Shown here: piece by piece, positions 26,077 to 35,919 of the stretch
Numbering within the stretch: the first letter of the stretch is position 1
Layout of the letters: the number at the start of each line of letters is the position of its first letter
Assembly: GCF_026672255.1 (NCBI RefSeq)
Contig: NZ_JAPOHA010000005.1
Coordinates: 62,001 to 126,000 of the forward strand
Length of the DNA: 64,000 bases
From: Caproiciproducens galactitolivorans
Lineage (GTDB): Bacteria; Bacillota; Clostridia; Oscillospirales; Acutalibacteraceae
Reading direction: 5' to 3'
Made by a program: the position numbers and the translations under genes
Notes under the pieces: generated by a model
Databases searched by the model: none
What the model saw: only the letters and a program-made list of their open reading frames with translations
Told to the model about the DNA's origin: nothing

Positions 26077-27025
26077 AGAAAAAACAAAATGCATCACGTC
26101 CATCGGTGGGCAGGCGCTGATCGAAGGAATCCTGATGCGCGGGCCCAAGAAGACAGAAATCGCCGTACGGCTGAGCGACGGCAGCATTTCCCTTGAGGAT
26201 ATGAATACGGAATTTGTAAAGAACAAGTACCCCATCCTCCGCCTGCCGCTGCTTCGCGGCATTGCGGCGATGGTCGATTCGCTTACCATGGGCTATAAAG
26301 CCCTTTCCCTTTCCGTTGAAAAGGCGGGCATCGAGGAGGACGCGGAGCCATCCAAATTTGACAAATGGGTGGAAAAAACCTTCGGCGATAAAATGATGAA
26401 CGCAATTATGGTAGCAAGCACGGTTCTGGGTGTTCTGCTGGCGGTCGTTCTGTTCTTCATGCTTCCCACCTTTCTCTTTAATCTTATCCGCGACTATGCC
26501 GCCGGCCCCGGCTTTGCGCCGTGGCGTTCCATCGTGGAAGGCGTTATGCGCATCGCCATCTTTATCCTTTACATTTATTTTTGCTCCCGCATGCCGGAAA
26601 TCCACCGTCTTTTCCAGTATCACGGAGCCGAACATAAAACCATTTTCTGCTACGAAAACAACGAGGAGCTCACCGTGGAAAACGTGCGCCGCCACGGCCG
26701 GTTTCATCCGCGCTGCGGCACCAGCTTTCTGGTTATTATGCTGATTCTGGGGATTATTGTGGGCTTCTTTATCCCGTTCGGCAACCCGTTGGTCCGGACA
26801 ATTGTAAAAATCCTGTGCATCCCGCTGATCATGGGAATCGGATATGAATTTATCCGGCTCTGCGGGCGCTGCGACAACACCGCGACCCGCATTATCGCCG
26901 CGCCGGGGCTTTGGATGCAGCGCATCACCACGCAGGAGCCCGACGACAGCATGATCGAGGTTGCCATTGCCGCCATGAAGCAGGTCATTCCGGAAAATGG
27001 CGAGGATAAAATCAATATCACTTGA
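26069..27025 (+). CDS. DUF1385 membrane protein
   Basis: This 318-residue protein belongs to DUF1385, a widespread clostridial family of unknown function. Visible features are SIGGQALIEGILMRGP at the N terminus, two long hydrophobic segments (about residues 120-145 and 160-185), the conserved YHGAEHKTIFCYE (near 198), RRHGRFHPRCG and CGRCDN. The His, Cys and Glu residues look like a metal or cofactor site at the membrane. The ATG at 26069 is chosen because AAGGA precedes it; an upstream in-frame ATG at 26033 would overlap the kinase more and lacks a site. It commonly neighbours prmC, as here. Confidence 0.85.
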   Translation: MAREKTKCITSIGGQALIEGILMRGPKKTEIAVRLSDGSISLEDMNTEFVKNKYPILRLPLLRGIAAMVDSLTMGYKALSLSVEKAGIEEDAEPSKFDKWVEKTFGDKMMNAIMVASTVLGVLLAVVLFFMLPTFLFNLIRDYAAGPGFAPWRSIVEGVMRIAIFILYIYFCSRMPEIHRLFQYHGAEHKTIFCYENNEELTVENVRRHGRFHPRCGTSFLVIMLILGIIVGFFIPFGNPLVRTIVKILCIPLIMGIGYEFIRLCGRCDNTATRIIAAPGLWMQRITTQEPDDSMIEVAIAAMKQVIPENGEDKINIT

Positions 27026-27031
27026 AAAGCG

Positions 27032-27892
27032 GTGTGGACGTTGACTTTGGCAGAAACCTACCGTAAGGGCAAAAGCGCGCTGGCGGCTGCCGGGAACGAA
27101 AGCCCCGCGTTTGATGCGGCCTGCCTGTTCCAAAAGGTGTTCGGCTATAACCGGCAGGAGCTGGCGGTTCACGACGGTGAACCGGCGCAGGAACCAAAAA
27201 TCGGGGAATATACCGCGCTGATTGAAGAACGCGCGCAAGGCAGGCCCCTTCAGTATATCCTCGGCAAATGGCCGTTTATGGAGCTGGAGCTTTTGGTCGG
27301 GGAGGGCGTTCTGATTCCGCGCGAGGAAACGGAGCTTTTGGTGCGCACGGCGGCGGAGCTTTTGAAGGGAAAGGAAAATCCGGAAATCCTTGATCTTTGC
27401 TCCGGTACGGGCGCGGTCGCGCTCGGCCTTGCCTCTTTGTTTCCCAATGCGCCAATCTGCGCCGCGGAACTTTACGACGGCGCATTTTCCTATCTGCAAA
27501 AAAATATTATAGAAACAGGGTTCCGGAACGTAAAACCCGTCCGTTTGGATGTTCTGCATCCGGGAACGGAGGAATTTCCTCCTTTGGACTGCATCGTTTC
27601 CAACCCGCCCTATGTTACAGCCGATGAAATGAAGACTTTGCAGGCGGAAGTGAAGCATGAGCCGCGCACAGCGCTGGAAGGCGGCGCGGACGGCCTTGTT
27701 TTTTACCGCGCAATCGCGGATTTGTGGCTGCCGAAGCTAAAGCCCGGCGGCATTGCGGCGGTCGAGGTCGGAGACAAGCAGGCGGCGAAGGTTGCGTCCT
27801 TTTTTCGGGACGCCGGACTCGGACAGATACGGGTGGAAAAGGACTTTAACGGCATTGACCGCGTGGTAGCCGGAGTACGGGAAAAGGATTAA
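27032..27892 (+). CDS. prmC: Release factor glutamine methyltransferase
   Basis: The 286-residue SAM-dependent enzyme methylates the GGQ glutamine of peptide chain release factors. It has the N-terminal helical domain that holds the release factor (1-80), the SAM-binding motif [15 protein letters not shown] near residue 115 and the catalytic NPPY motif (SNPPYV) near residue 192. The start is a GTG at 27032 with only a weak ribosome site; a TTG at 27041 is possible. It follows DUF1385 by six bases. recA follows but has its own promoter. Confidence 0.92.
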   Translation: MWTLTLAETYRKGKSALAAAGNESPAFDAACLFQKVFGYNRQELAVHDGEPAQEPKIGEYTALIEERAQGRPLQYILGKWPFMELELLVGEGVLIPREETELLVRTAAELLKGKENPEILDLCSGTGAVALGLASLFPNAPICAAELYDGAFSYLQKNIIETGFRNVKPVRLDVLHPGTEEFPPLDCIVSNPPYVTADEMKTLQAEVKHEPRTALEGGADGLVFYRAIADLWLPKLKPGGIAAVEVGDKQAAKVASFFRDAGLGQIRVEKDFNGIDRVVAGVREKD

Positions 27893-27950
27893 ACGTACGT
27901 TCGAGATTATCCGTTCGTATATTGCTTTTCGTTTGGAGATACGGTATAAT
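27891..27950 (+). promoter_or_regulatory. recA promoter with LexA-like box
   Basis: TTGCTT (27922-27927) and TATAAT (27945-27950) are 17 bases apart, a strong promoter 72 bases before the recA start. Upstream, AAAC-GTAC-GTTCG at 27891-27903 matches the Gram-positive LexA consensus GAAC-N4-GTTC with one mismatch in the core. Its place upstream of -35 rather than over the promoter makes the operator assignment tentative. Confidence 0.6.
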
Positions 27951-28022
27951 TTTAAGATAGAAACAGCAAATTTGAGGCCGGAAATCTTAGGATGCAAGGC
28001 CTGTCATAAACCGGAGGACGAT

Positions 28023-29134
<1,112 letters not shown>

Positions 29135-29135
<1 letters not shown>

Positions 29136-29746
29136 TGCTGATTACGGCGGTCGAACCGCGCAGGAAAAGCCTTTCGGCGCTGTTTATCGACGGGGAATTC
29201 GCGGTGAATATCGATACCGAAACGCTTTTAAAGTCTGGCTTTCGGGCCGGGCGTGAAATCAGCGACGAGCAGCTTCACGAATTGATTCAGAACAGCGACA
29301 GCCGGCGCGCCGGCGAAAAAGCGCTTTATCTTCTGGAGCACCGGAGCCATTCGCAGAAGGAGCTGGCGGATAAGATCAGCCGCGTTGCTTCCCGCGAAGC
29401 CGCGGAAGCGGCGGCGCAGCACATGGCGGATATCGGCCTTGTCAACGACGAGGACTACGGAAGACGTCTGGCGGCAGATTTGCTGTGCCGCAAAGGCTAT
29501 TCCGCTTCCCGCACGCGAAGGGAATTGGAGCAAAAGGGAATAGACCGGGAGCTTGCGGAGCAGATTATTGAGGAAACCGCGCCGGACCCCGTTCAGAAAA
29601 TACAGGAGATTATCCGCAGAAAATACGGGCTTCTGCCGCAGGATGAAAAAGGCCGCCGCAGAAGCATCGCCGCGCTGCAAAGGCTCGGCTACCATTGGGA
29701 TGATATCCGAACAGCGATAAATGAAATGGAAAACGAGGACGAATGA
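29135..29746 (+). CDS. recX: Regulatory protein RecX
   Basis: The 203-residue protein is built of the three-helix repeats of RecX: LYLLEHRSHSQKELADKI near residue 62, then a second repeat with GLVNDEDYGRRLAADLL near 105 and a third near 155. RecX binds RecA filaments and limits their extension. It starts directly at the recA stop and overlaps rimO by four bases. The pairing with recA is the usual one. Confidence 0.92.
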
Positions 29747-31074
29747 TGGCATATAGTGTAGGCTTGGTAAGCCTTGGCTGCGCCAAAAATCAGGTGGATG
29801 CCGAAATGATGATGGCTGCGCTGCAAAGGGCGGGCTATGAAATAAAGGACGACGCCGCAGACGCGGATGCCGCGATTGTGAACACCTGCGGCTTTATCGA
29901 CGCGGCGAAAAAAGAGTCCATTGACGAAATCCTGCGGCTTGCCGGGTTCAAGGCACAGGGGAAACTTAAGGCGATTATCGTTACCGGCTGCCTTGCCGAA
30001 CGGTACCGCGAGGAAATCTTAAAAGAACTGCCGGAAGTGGACGCTGTGGCGGGAATCGGCGCGGACAGCGACATTGCCGCCGTGGTCGGGAAAGCGCTCA
30101 ATGGTGTAAAGCTCCAAAGCTTTCCGGAGAAAACGCTTCTGCCGCTCAGCGGCGAACGCCGTCTTTCCACCCCGGGTTACTCCGCGTATATCAAAATTGC
30201 GGAAGGCTGCGACAACCGCTGCGCCTACTGCGCAATTCCGTTTATCCGCGGACATTACCGTTCAAGAACAATGGAGGACATTGTCGGGGAAGCGAAAACG
30301 CTGGTGCAAAACGGCGCAAAGGAACTGATTCTGATCGCGCAAGACACCACAAGATACGGCTGGGATCTTTACGGAAAGCTGATGCTTTCCCAGCTTTTAA
30401 AGGAACTGTGTACAATTGACGGCGTTTCCTGGATTCGCGTTTTGTATTGTTATCCCGATTACATTACCGACGAACTGCTCGAAACAATCGCCGGGGAAGA
30501 AAAGATTGTAAAGTATATGGACTTGCCGCTTCAGCATTGCAGCGAGCGGCTCTTAAAATCCATGCGCCGTACGGGGAACCGCGAAGAATTAACCGCGCTG
30601 ATTCAGAAGATGCGCGCAAAGATACCGAATCTGATTCTTCGCACCACGCTCATTACCGGTTTCCCGGGCGAAACGGAAGAAGATTTTACGGAGCTTGCGG
30701 AGTTTGTGCATGACATCCGCTTTGAGCGCCTCGGATGTTTCCCCTATTCGCAGGAAGAGGGGACGGCTGCGGCGGAAATGCCCGGCCAGATTGACGAGGA
30801 TGTGAAACAGCGCCGGATGGAGCTGATTATGGAAGACCAGATGAATATCATGCAGGAGTGGGGCGAGCAGCAGGCCGGAAAGACCTTCCGGGTTCTGACG
30901 GAAGGTTACGAGGAGGAATCCGAATGCTGGGTGGGCCGCTCCTGGGCGGACTCGCCGGATATTGACGGCCGTATTTATTTTACAGCAAATGAACGTTTAA
31001 AGACCGGCAGCTTTACAGATGTAAAAATATTGGAATGTGTCGACTGTGAACTGTATGGAATGATTGCTGAATAG
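29743..31074 (+). CDS. rimO: Ribosomal protein S12 methylthiotransferase RimO
   Basis: This 443-residue radical SAM enzyme has the N-terminal methylthiotransferase domain (LGCAKNQVDAE with one of three cluster cysteines; others at NTCGF and TGCLAE) and the radical SAM cluster motif CDNRCAYC near residue 155, followed by IPFIRGHYRSR. The C terminus has the TRAM-type domain. It adds a methylthio group to the conserved aspartate of protein S12. LGCAKNQVD and the length distinguish RimO from MiaB. The start overlaps recX (ATGA). Confidence 0.96.
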   Translation: MMAYSVGLVSLGCAKNQVDAEMMMAALQRAGYEIKDDAADADAAIVNTCGFIDAAKKESIDEILRLAGFKAQGKLKAIIVTGCLAERYREEILKELPEVDAVAGIGADSDIAAVVGKALNGVKLQSFPEKTLLPLSGERRLSTPGYSAYIKIAEGCDNRCAYCAIPFIRGHYRSRTMEDIVGEAKTLVQNGAKELILIAQDTTRYGWDLYGKLMLSQLLKELCTIDGVSWIRVLYCYPDYITDELLETIAGEEKIVKYMDLPLQHCSERLLKSMRRTGNREELTALIQKMRAKIPNLILRTTLITGFPGETEEDFTELAEFVHDIRFERLGCFPYSQEEGTAAAEMPGQIDEDVKQRRMELIMEDQMNIMQEWGEQQAGKTFRVLTEGYEEESECWVGRSWADSPDIDGRIYFTANERLKTGSFTDVKILECVDCELYGMIAE

Positions 31075-31085
31075 GAGGCGCGTAC

Positions 31086-31685
31086 ATGAATCTTCCGAAT
31101 AAATTAACGGTAATACGCATTATACTGGTTCCTTTTTTTGTCGCTGTACTTTTAATTCCCGGCATCCCGCACCATTATCTTTGGGCGGCTGTTTTGTTCG
31201 GCGCGGCGGCGCTTACAGACCATTACGACGGGAAGCTTGCGCGTAAAAACAATCAGGTTACCAATTTCGGGAAATTCCTCGATCCCCTTGCCGATAAAAT
31301 TCTGGTGGTTTCCGCGCTGGTCTGTTTTGTCGACCTCCGGCTTGCGGCGACCTGGTGTGTGCTGCTGATTATCGCGCGCGAATTCATGGTGACTTCCATC
31401 CGCCTTGTCGCGATGGACAGCGGCGTGGTGATCGCCGCGAACAAATGGGGCAAAACAAAAACCGTCAGCCAGATTATCGCCATCATTGCCATTCTGGTTT
31501 TTCAGTACGTGCAGGAACTGGTTACCCTTGGCAAGCTTCAAGCCTTTACAATCGGCGGAATGTCCAGCGAGGCGGCATTCGGCGCGGTCGGTTATGTTCT
31601 GATTCTTATCGCGACGTTTTTCGCGCTGCTTTCCGGCGTGATTTATATTGTACAGAATTTCGGTGTGATTCATACCATGAAATAG
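31086..31685 (+). CDS. pgsA: CDP-diacylglycerol-glycerol-3-phosphate 3-phosphatidyltransferase
   Basis: The 199-residue membrane enzyme starts MNLPNKLTVIRI, typical of PgsA, and carries the CDP-alcohol phosphatidyltransferase motif D-x2-DG-x2-AR-x8-G-x3-D-x3-D as DHYDGKLARKN plus FGKFLDPLADK (near residues 43-68). About six hydrophobic segments are seen. It makes phosphatidylglycerol phosphate. It follows rimO by 11 bases with AGGAGG, the common recA-recX-rimO-pgsA order in Clostridia. Confidence 0.96.
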   Translation: MNLPNKLTVIRIILVPFFVAVLLIPGIPHHYLWAAVLFGAAALTDHYDGKLARKNNQVTNFGKFLDPLADKILVVSALVCFVDLRLAATWCVLLIIAREFMVTSIRLVAMDSGVVIAANKWGKTKTVSQIIAIIAILVFQYVQELVTLGKLQAFTIGGMSSEAAFGAVGYVLILIATFFALLSGVIYIVQNFGVIHTMK

Positions 31686-31746
31686 AGATTCGCCCTTTTG
31701 TGAAAATCCATGGGGGTTTACTTCCTTTGAATTTTGGTATATACTA

Positions 31747-31777
31747 TTGTCACATTTTACGAAGAGAGTGCTATAGT
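31747..31777 (+). promoter_or_regulatory. Promoter of the cysteine T-box operon
   Basis: TTGTCA (31747-31752) and TATAGT (31772-31777) are spaced by 19 bases, and TGC directly before the -10 makes an extended -10 element. Transcription would start around 31784, at the first bases of the T-box. Confidence 0.55.
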
Positions 31778-31783
31778 ATCAGT

Positions 31784-32016
31784 ATGACTCAAATGCGATG
31801 AACGGAAGAAGTAACCGTACTGTATGCATCAGAGAGAGGACGCCCAGGCTGGAAACGTCCTTTGCAGAGCAGACGGCGAAATGCATCCGTGAGCAGGCGG
31901 GGGGAAATCAGTATCCCCGCACGGCAGGCTCCGTTACAGGCTTTAAAGTGATAAAACGGAGTGGAACCGCGGTGAGACGCCGCCTCCGTCCCTTTAGGGA
32001 CGCAGGCGGCTTTTTT
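31784..32016 (+). ncRNA. T-box leader reading tRNA-Cys
   Basis: The leader has the conserved T-box sequence TGGAACCGCG (31962-31971) followed by a terminator (GCCGCCT at 31979-31985, AGGCGGC at 32004-32010, six Ts at 32011-32016). Stem I carries AGAGAG and GGCTGG loop motifs, and the likely specifier codon is TGC (31882-31884) after GCGAAA. The variable T-box base is A, complementary to U73 of tRNA-Cys, an independent match. Uncharged tRNA-Cys would stabilise the antiterminator and turn on cysE-cysS-ybaK. This replaces an apparent in-frame N-terminal extension of cysE. Confidence 0.93.
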
Positions 32017-32031
32017 GTGTGGAGGCAAGCA

Positions 32032-32694
32032 ATGTTTAAACAACTCAAAGAAGAACTGGATTCCTTTATGGAACGCGACCCGGCGGCCAGGTCCAGACTC
32101 GAGGTCTATTTTCTGTATTCCGGTTTCAAGGCGGTACGCGCGTACCGGAGGGCGCACTGGTTTTACGAACATAACATGAAGTTTATCGCCCGTTATCTGT
32201 CGCAGCGGGCGAGACATAAAACAGGAATCGAAATTCATCCCGGAGCAACCATTGGAAAAGGATTGTTTATTGACCATGGTATGGGCGTCGTAATTGGGGA
32301 AACTACCGTTATCGGCGACAACTGCACGCTATATCAGGGGGTAACGCTGGGCGGCACCGGGAAAGACCACGGAAAACGCCACCCGACCCTTGGCAACAAC
32401 GTAATGGTCGGTTCGGGGGCAAAGGTGCTCGGCCCGTTCCGCGTCGGCGACAACGCTCGCGTTGCGGCGGGCGCGGTGGTTCTCGACGAGGTTCCGGACA
32501 ACGCGACGGCCGTCGGCGTTCCCGCAAGAGTTGTCCGGCTGAACGGGGTGCGTCCCTGCAACCTGGATCAGATTCACGTTGCGGACCCCGTATCGCAGGA
32601 ACTTTGCCAAATGGCATTAAAATTACGCGAACTGCAAAAACAGCTTGATGAAATCATCAAACAAAGAGGGGAAAATTGTGATGAAAATCTATAA
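32032..32694 (+). CDS. cysE: Serine O-acetyltransferase
   Basis: The 220-residue enzyme transfers acetyl from acetyl-CoA to serine for cysteine synthesis. It has an N-terminal helical part (1-65) and a left-handed beta helix of hexapeptide repeats containing the active-site GIDH-like segment IDHGMGVVIGET (near residue 85) and GGTGKDHGKRHP near residue 110. GGAGG lies ahead of the ATG at 32032, just after the T-box terminator. It overlaps cysS by 14 bases, so supply of cysteine and its charging to tRNA are translated together under one tRNA-Cys sensor. Confidence 0.95.
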   Translation: MFKQLKEELDSFMERDPAARSRLEVYFLYSGFKAVRAYRRAHWFYEHNMKFIARYLSQRARHKTGIEIHPGATIGKGLFIDHGMGVVIGETTVIGDNCTLYQGVTLGGTGKDHGKRHPTLGNNVMVGSGAKVLGPFRVGDNARVAAGAVVLDEVPDNATAVGVPARVVRLNGVRPCNLDQIHVADPVSQELCQMALKLRELQKQLDEIIKQRGENCDENL

Positions 32695-34087
32695 CACGTT
32701 AACACGCCAGAAGGAAGAATTCGTACCGCTGACGGCAGGAGAGGTCAAAATTTACGCGTGCGGCCCTACGGTGTACAATTACATCCATATCGGAAACGCA
32801 CGCCCGATCTGTGTGTTTGACGTGCTGCGCCGTTATTTCGAATACCGTGGGATAAAGGTAACGTACGTTCAGAATTTCACCGATATCGACGATAAAATCA
32901 TCCGGAAGGCGATGGAAGAGGGAAGCGATTATCGGACGGTGTCCGAACGGTATATCGACGAATACAAGACCGATGCGAAAGGGCTGAATGTACGGCCCGC
33001 CACGATTCATCCGCTTGCGACCCAGAATATCGATGAAATTATCAAAATGATTTCCGATCTTGTTGAAAAAGGATACGCCTACCCGACGGACAACGGGGAC
33101 GTTTATTTCCGTACGAAGAAGGACGCGGGTTACGGAAAGCTTTCGCATCAGCCTCTGGAGGATTTACAGGCCGGCGCGCGCATTGCCACCGGCGAAATTA
33201 AAGAGGACGCCATGGACTTCGCACTCTGGAAGGGTGCGAAGCCCGGCGAGCCGAGCTGGATTTCCCCGTGGGGCGAAGGCCGCCCGGGCTGGCACATCGA
33301 ATGCTCCGCCATGGCGCGCCGCTACCTCGGCAAAACGATCGACATCCACTGCGGCGGGCAGGATTTAATCTTCCCGCACCATGAAAATGAAGTCGCGCAG
33401 AGCGAATGCTGCAACGGCGTGCCTTTCGCAAATTATTGGATGCATAACGGCTATATCAATGTGGACAACCGTAAAATGAGCAAAAGCCTCGGCAATTTCT
33501 TTACCGTCCGCGACGTTGCCGACCAGTACGGCTACGAGCCGATCCGCTACCTGATGGTCGCTTCGCATTACCGCACGCCGATCAATTACAGCGTAGAGGT
33601 GATCGAGCAGTGCAGGGCCGCGCTTGAACGGCTTTACAACTGCCGGGACAACCTGCAGTTCCTGATGGAGAAGTCCCCCGCGGGCGAAAAGCCGGACGAG
33701 CATGCCGCGCGCCGCAGACTGGAAGAGCATCAGGACCATTTCATTGAGGCGATGGAAGACGACTTGAACACGGCGGACGCGGTTTCCGCGCTGTTCGATC
33801 TGGCGCGCGATATCAACTCGAACCTGAACGCTTCCACGGCTCCTTCGAAAGAGCTCTGCCGCTTTGCGCTGGAGCTGTTTAACGAGCTTGCGGATGTGCT
33901 GGGCCTGCTTTATACGAAGAAAGAAACCACGCTCGATACGGAAATCGAAAACCTGATTGCCGAACGCACAAAGGCGAGAGCAAATAAGGACTGGGCGACC
34001 GCGGATAAAATCCGTGACGAACTGAAGGCGCGCCATGTCGTGCTGGAGGATACCCCGCAGGGAATCAAGTGGAGGATTGAGCAGTAG
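32681..34087 (+). CDS. cysS: Cysteinyl-tRNA synthetase
   Basis: The 468-residue class I synthetase has the HIGH-type motif HIGNAR within CGPTVYNYIHIGNAR (near residue 27; its cysteine binds zinc), FPHHENE near residue 232, and KMSKSLGN near residue 266. It charges tRNA-Cys in the cytoplasm. The ATG at 32681 follows AGAGGGG and lies inside the end of cysE; a GTG directly before it is an alternative. The gene is controlled by the T-box upstream of cysE. Confidence 0.97.
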   Translation: MKIYNTLTRQKEEFVPLTAGEVKIYACGPTVYNYIHIGNARPICVFDVLRRYFEYRGIKVTYVQNFTDIDDKIIRKAMEEGSDYRTVSERYIDEYKTDAKGLNVRPATIHPLATQNIDEIIKMISDLVEKGYAYPTDNGDVYFRTKKDAGYGKLSHQPLEDLQAGARIATGEIKEDAMDFALWKGAKPGEPSWISPWGEGRPGWHIECSAMARRYLGKTIDIHCGGQDLIFPHHENEVAQSECCNGVPFANYWMHNGYINVDNRKMSKSLGNFFTVRDVADQYGYEPIRYLMVASHYRTPINYSVEVIEQCRAALERLYNCRDNLQFLMEKSPAGEKPDEHAARRRLEEHQDHFIEAMEDDLNTADAVSALFDLARDINSNLNASTAPSKELCRFALELFNELADVLGLLYTKKETTLDTEIENLIAERTKARANKDWATADKIRDELKARHVVLEDTPQGIKWRIEQ

Positions 34088-34116
34088 TTTTCAGCGGATG
34101 CGAAAGGTGAGACGAA

Positions 34117-34599
34117 ATGGCAAAGGATAACAATAAAACGAATGTGATGCGCATTTTGGATCAGGCGAAAATACCCTATAAATTTTATTTTTACGACCAT
34201 GAAGACGGCAAAATCGACGGTGTTTCCGTAGCCCAAAAATTAGAGCAGAAGGTTGAGCAGGTTTTTAAAACCCTTGTAACGCGGGGCGCCGGCCATGCTT
34301 TTTATGTCTTTGTTGTTCCGGTTGCCAAGGAGCTGAATCTGAAGGCCGCCGCAAAGAGCGTGGGCGAAAAATCGGTTGAGATGATTCATGTGAGTGAAAT
34401 CAACAAAATAACCGGATATATCCGCGGCGGATGTTCCCCCATCGGAATGAAAAAGCAGTTTCCGACCGTCATTGATTCCAGCTGTGAACAACTTCCGTCC
34501 ATCATCGTGAGCGGCGGAAAAATCGGCGCGCAGGTGGAAGTGGAACCCCGCGCCCTGTTGGACTTCATCGGCGGAAAAACCGCGGAAATTGCCCAGTAA
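34117..34599 (+). CDS. ybaK: Cys-tRNA(Pro) deacylase (YbaK/EbsC-like)
   Basis: The 160-residue protein is a YbaK/ProX editing domain. Characteristic parts are KTLVTRG near residue 50, the catalytic lysine region AVAKELNLKAAAKSVG-like segment near residue 70, and GYIRGGCSPIGMKK near residue 103. The family hydrolyses cysteine mischarged on tRNA-Pro by prolyl-tRNA synthetase. It lies 29 bases after cysS in the tRNA-Cys T-box operon, so Cys acquisition, charging and proofreading appear as one unit. GAAAGGTGAG precedes the ATG. Confidence 0.9.
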   Translation: MAKDNNKTNVMRILDQAKIPYKFYFYDHEDGKIDGVSVAQKLEQKVEQVFKTLVTRGAGHAFYVFVVPVAKELNLKAAAKSVGEKSVEMIHVSEINKITGYIRGGCSPIGMKKQFPTVIDSSCEQLPSIIVSGGKIGAQVEVEPRALLDFIGGKTAEIAQ

Positions 34600-34775
34600 C
34601 GCGGCTTGCGGCCTGCTTTAAAACATCCGGTCACTGCCGGGCGTTTTTAAAGCTTTGGACATATCCCGTTAACTGTAAGAAAACAGGACAAATAGGGAAA
34701 CTGTCTATTCCTTTTCAGGGGGATTCCTTCTATACTTGAATCATGAAAATAACGGAAAATAATGGAGCGGAAAAA

Positions 34776-35813
34776 ATGGAATACAGACATAAAATGATGC
34801 GGACAGCCGTTGGTATGCTGATTGATAAAGCCATCCGGGATATTCAGTCCGATCCGAAGAGAAGTATCCGCAACCTGGCGGATATGGGAGACAACTTTTC
34901 CAAAACGTCGGCGCAGAAACAGTTCTTTAAAACTGCGCAGGAGGTATTGAAAAAGCCGGACAATCCCTATAACAAGCTGGTTCTCAATATGATCCGGAAC
35001 GTCTGTCCGGATACCGTAAAGACCGTGAGCCTGAATTTCGGATACACCGGCCTGAACTACGGAGCGGAAATCCTGCGCGGCAAAGAGGCGGCCGCGGGCA
35101 AAAACATCCCGTGGCTCCTGCGTTTTGACTGTAGCGTGGACGGGGAGAATACGTTGAGTTTTCGGGAAATGGATAAAATCCTTGCCGACTCCGTTTCCCT
35201 CGGCATTTATACCTGTATCATCCAGCTCGGGGGATGCGGTGAAAAAATGGGGCAGGTGCTGAAGCTTTGCAAAAGTCACCGGGAATGCTGCTTCTTTGTT
35301 GCGGTGAAACCGACGGCCGCGTTGTCCCCGTTTAGGGAACAAATGATAAAAACGCCGAACCTGATTCTTTCCGCCGATATGACGGGGGACGGGAAAGAGG
35401 GAACGGAGGAACAAATTCTTCGGAATCTGCATGAATGGAAGTGTTTTTACGGCTTCCATGCGTACTACAATCAAGAAAATGTGGATGATCTGACGGGGGA
35501 CGGCTTTACCCAGCGCATGATTGATCTGGGCTGTCTCTTCGGCTGCTATATTAACAGTGACTTAAAGGATCAGCAGCTTGAAGATCAGGTGTACCGCCAT
35601 GTCTGTTCGCACAGAGGGAAAGCGGGGGAACCGCTGTTCGTGTTTGATTTTAACCGGGACGAGCAGTATATTTCGGATAAGATCCTGTGCGGAAAAGACC
35701 TTTGCGTTGGCCCGGACGGCAAGGTTCGGCTCGCCGGCGGCCGGTCGGCCGATATGCACAGCGTCTTACTGTCCGATATGGTGAAAACACCGGGAATTCA
35801 ATTTGCTTCATAA
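34776..35813 (+). CDS. Radical SAM/SPASM-like protein lacking the cluster cysteines
   Basis: The 345-residue protein resembles the clostridial radical SAM proteins that begin with a helical region and continue IPWAILLDPTSACNLHCTGC. Here the aligned segment reads IPWLLRFDCSVDGENTLSF, so the CxxxCxxC motif is gone. Downstream parallels remain: LGIYTCIIQLGG (usually MYIYTGGEP), ILSADMTGDGKEGTEEQI, the substrate region around residue 240, and FVFDFNRDEQYISDKILCG in the C-terminal part. The frame is intact, so this looks like a neofunctionalised non-radical paralogue, not a broken gene. GGAGCGG precedes ATG 34776; ATG 34743 is an alternative without a ribosome site. Confidence 0.6.
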   Translation: MEYRHKMMRTAVGMLIDKAIRDIQSDPKRSIRNLADMGDNFSKTSAQKQFFKTAQEVLKKPDNPYNKLVLNMIRNVCPDTVKTVSLNFGYTGLNYGAEILRGKEAAAGKNIPWLLRFDCSVDGENTLSFREMDKILADSVSLGIYTCIIQLGGCGEKMGQVLKLCKSHRECCFFVAVKPTAALSPFREQMIKTPNLILSADMTGDGKEGTEEQILRNLHEWKCFYGFHAYYNQENVDDLTGDGFTQRMIDLGCLFGCYINSDLKDQQLEDQVYRHVCSHRGKAGEPLFVFDFNRDEQYISDKILCGKDLCVGPDGKVRLAGGRSADMHSVLLSDMVKTPGIQFAS

Positions 35814-35854
35814 AACCTTCACGATTCATTCAAACATAGGTTGGCTCTCCATGT

Positions 35855-35860
35855 TATAAT
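35855..35860 (+). promoter_or_regulatory. Extended -10 element before the zinc-ribbon gene
   Basis: TGTTATAAT gives an extended -10 with TATAAT at 35855-35860; the -35 is weak. It lies about 60 bases before the gene at 35920, which has AAAGGAG as ribosome site. Confidence 0.45.
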
Positions 35861-35919
35861 AAAATAATACGGGGACGAAAGCCGCAAATCCCGTATTTTA
35901 TACAAAGGAGATCCTTTTT

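Noticed and set aside
25994-27658. A 554-codon open frame on the minus strand opposite the kinase, DUF1385 and prmC genes
   Set aside because: It runs antisense to three well-supported genes, has no recognisable domain or ribosome site, and follows from third-position GC bias of the real genes.
27933-28022. Longer RecA start
   Set aside because: It would start within the promoter, before the likely transcription start; CGGAGG and RecA length support 28023.
31798-32031. N-terminal extension of cysE
   Set aside because: The in-frame sequence is the T-box RNA with its terminator; the ribosome site and family length support the ATG at 32032.
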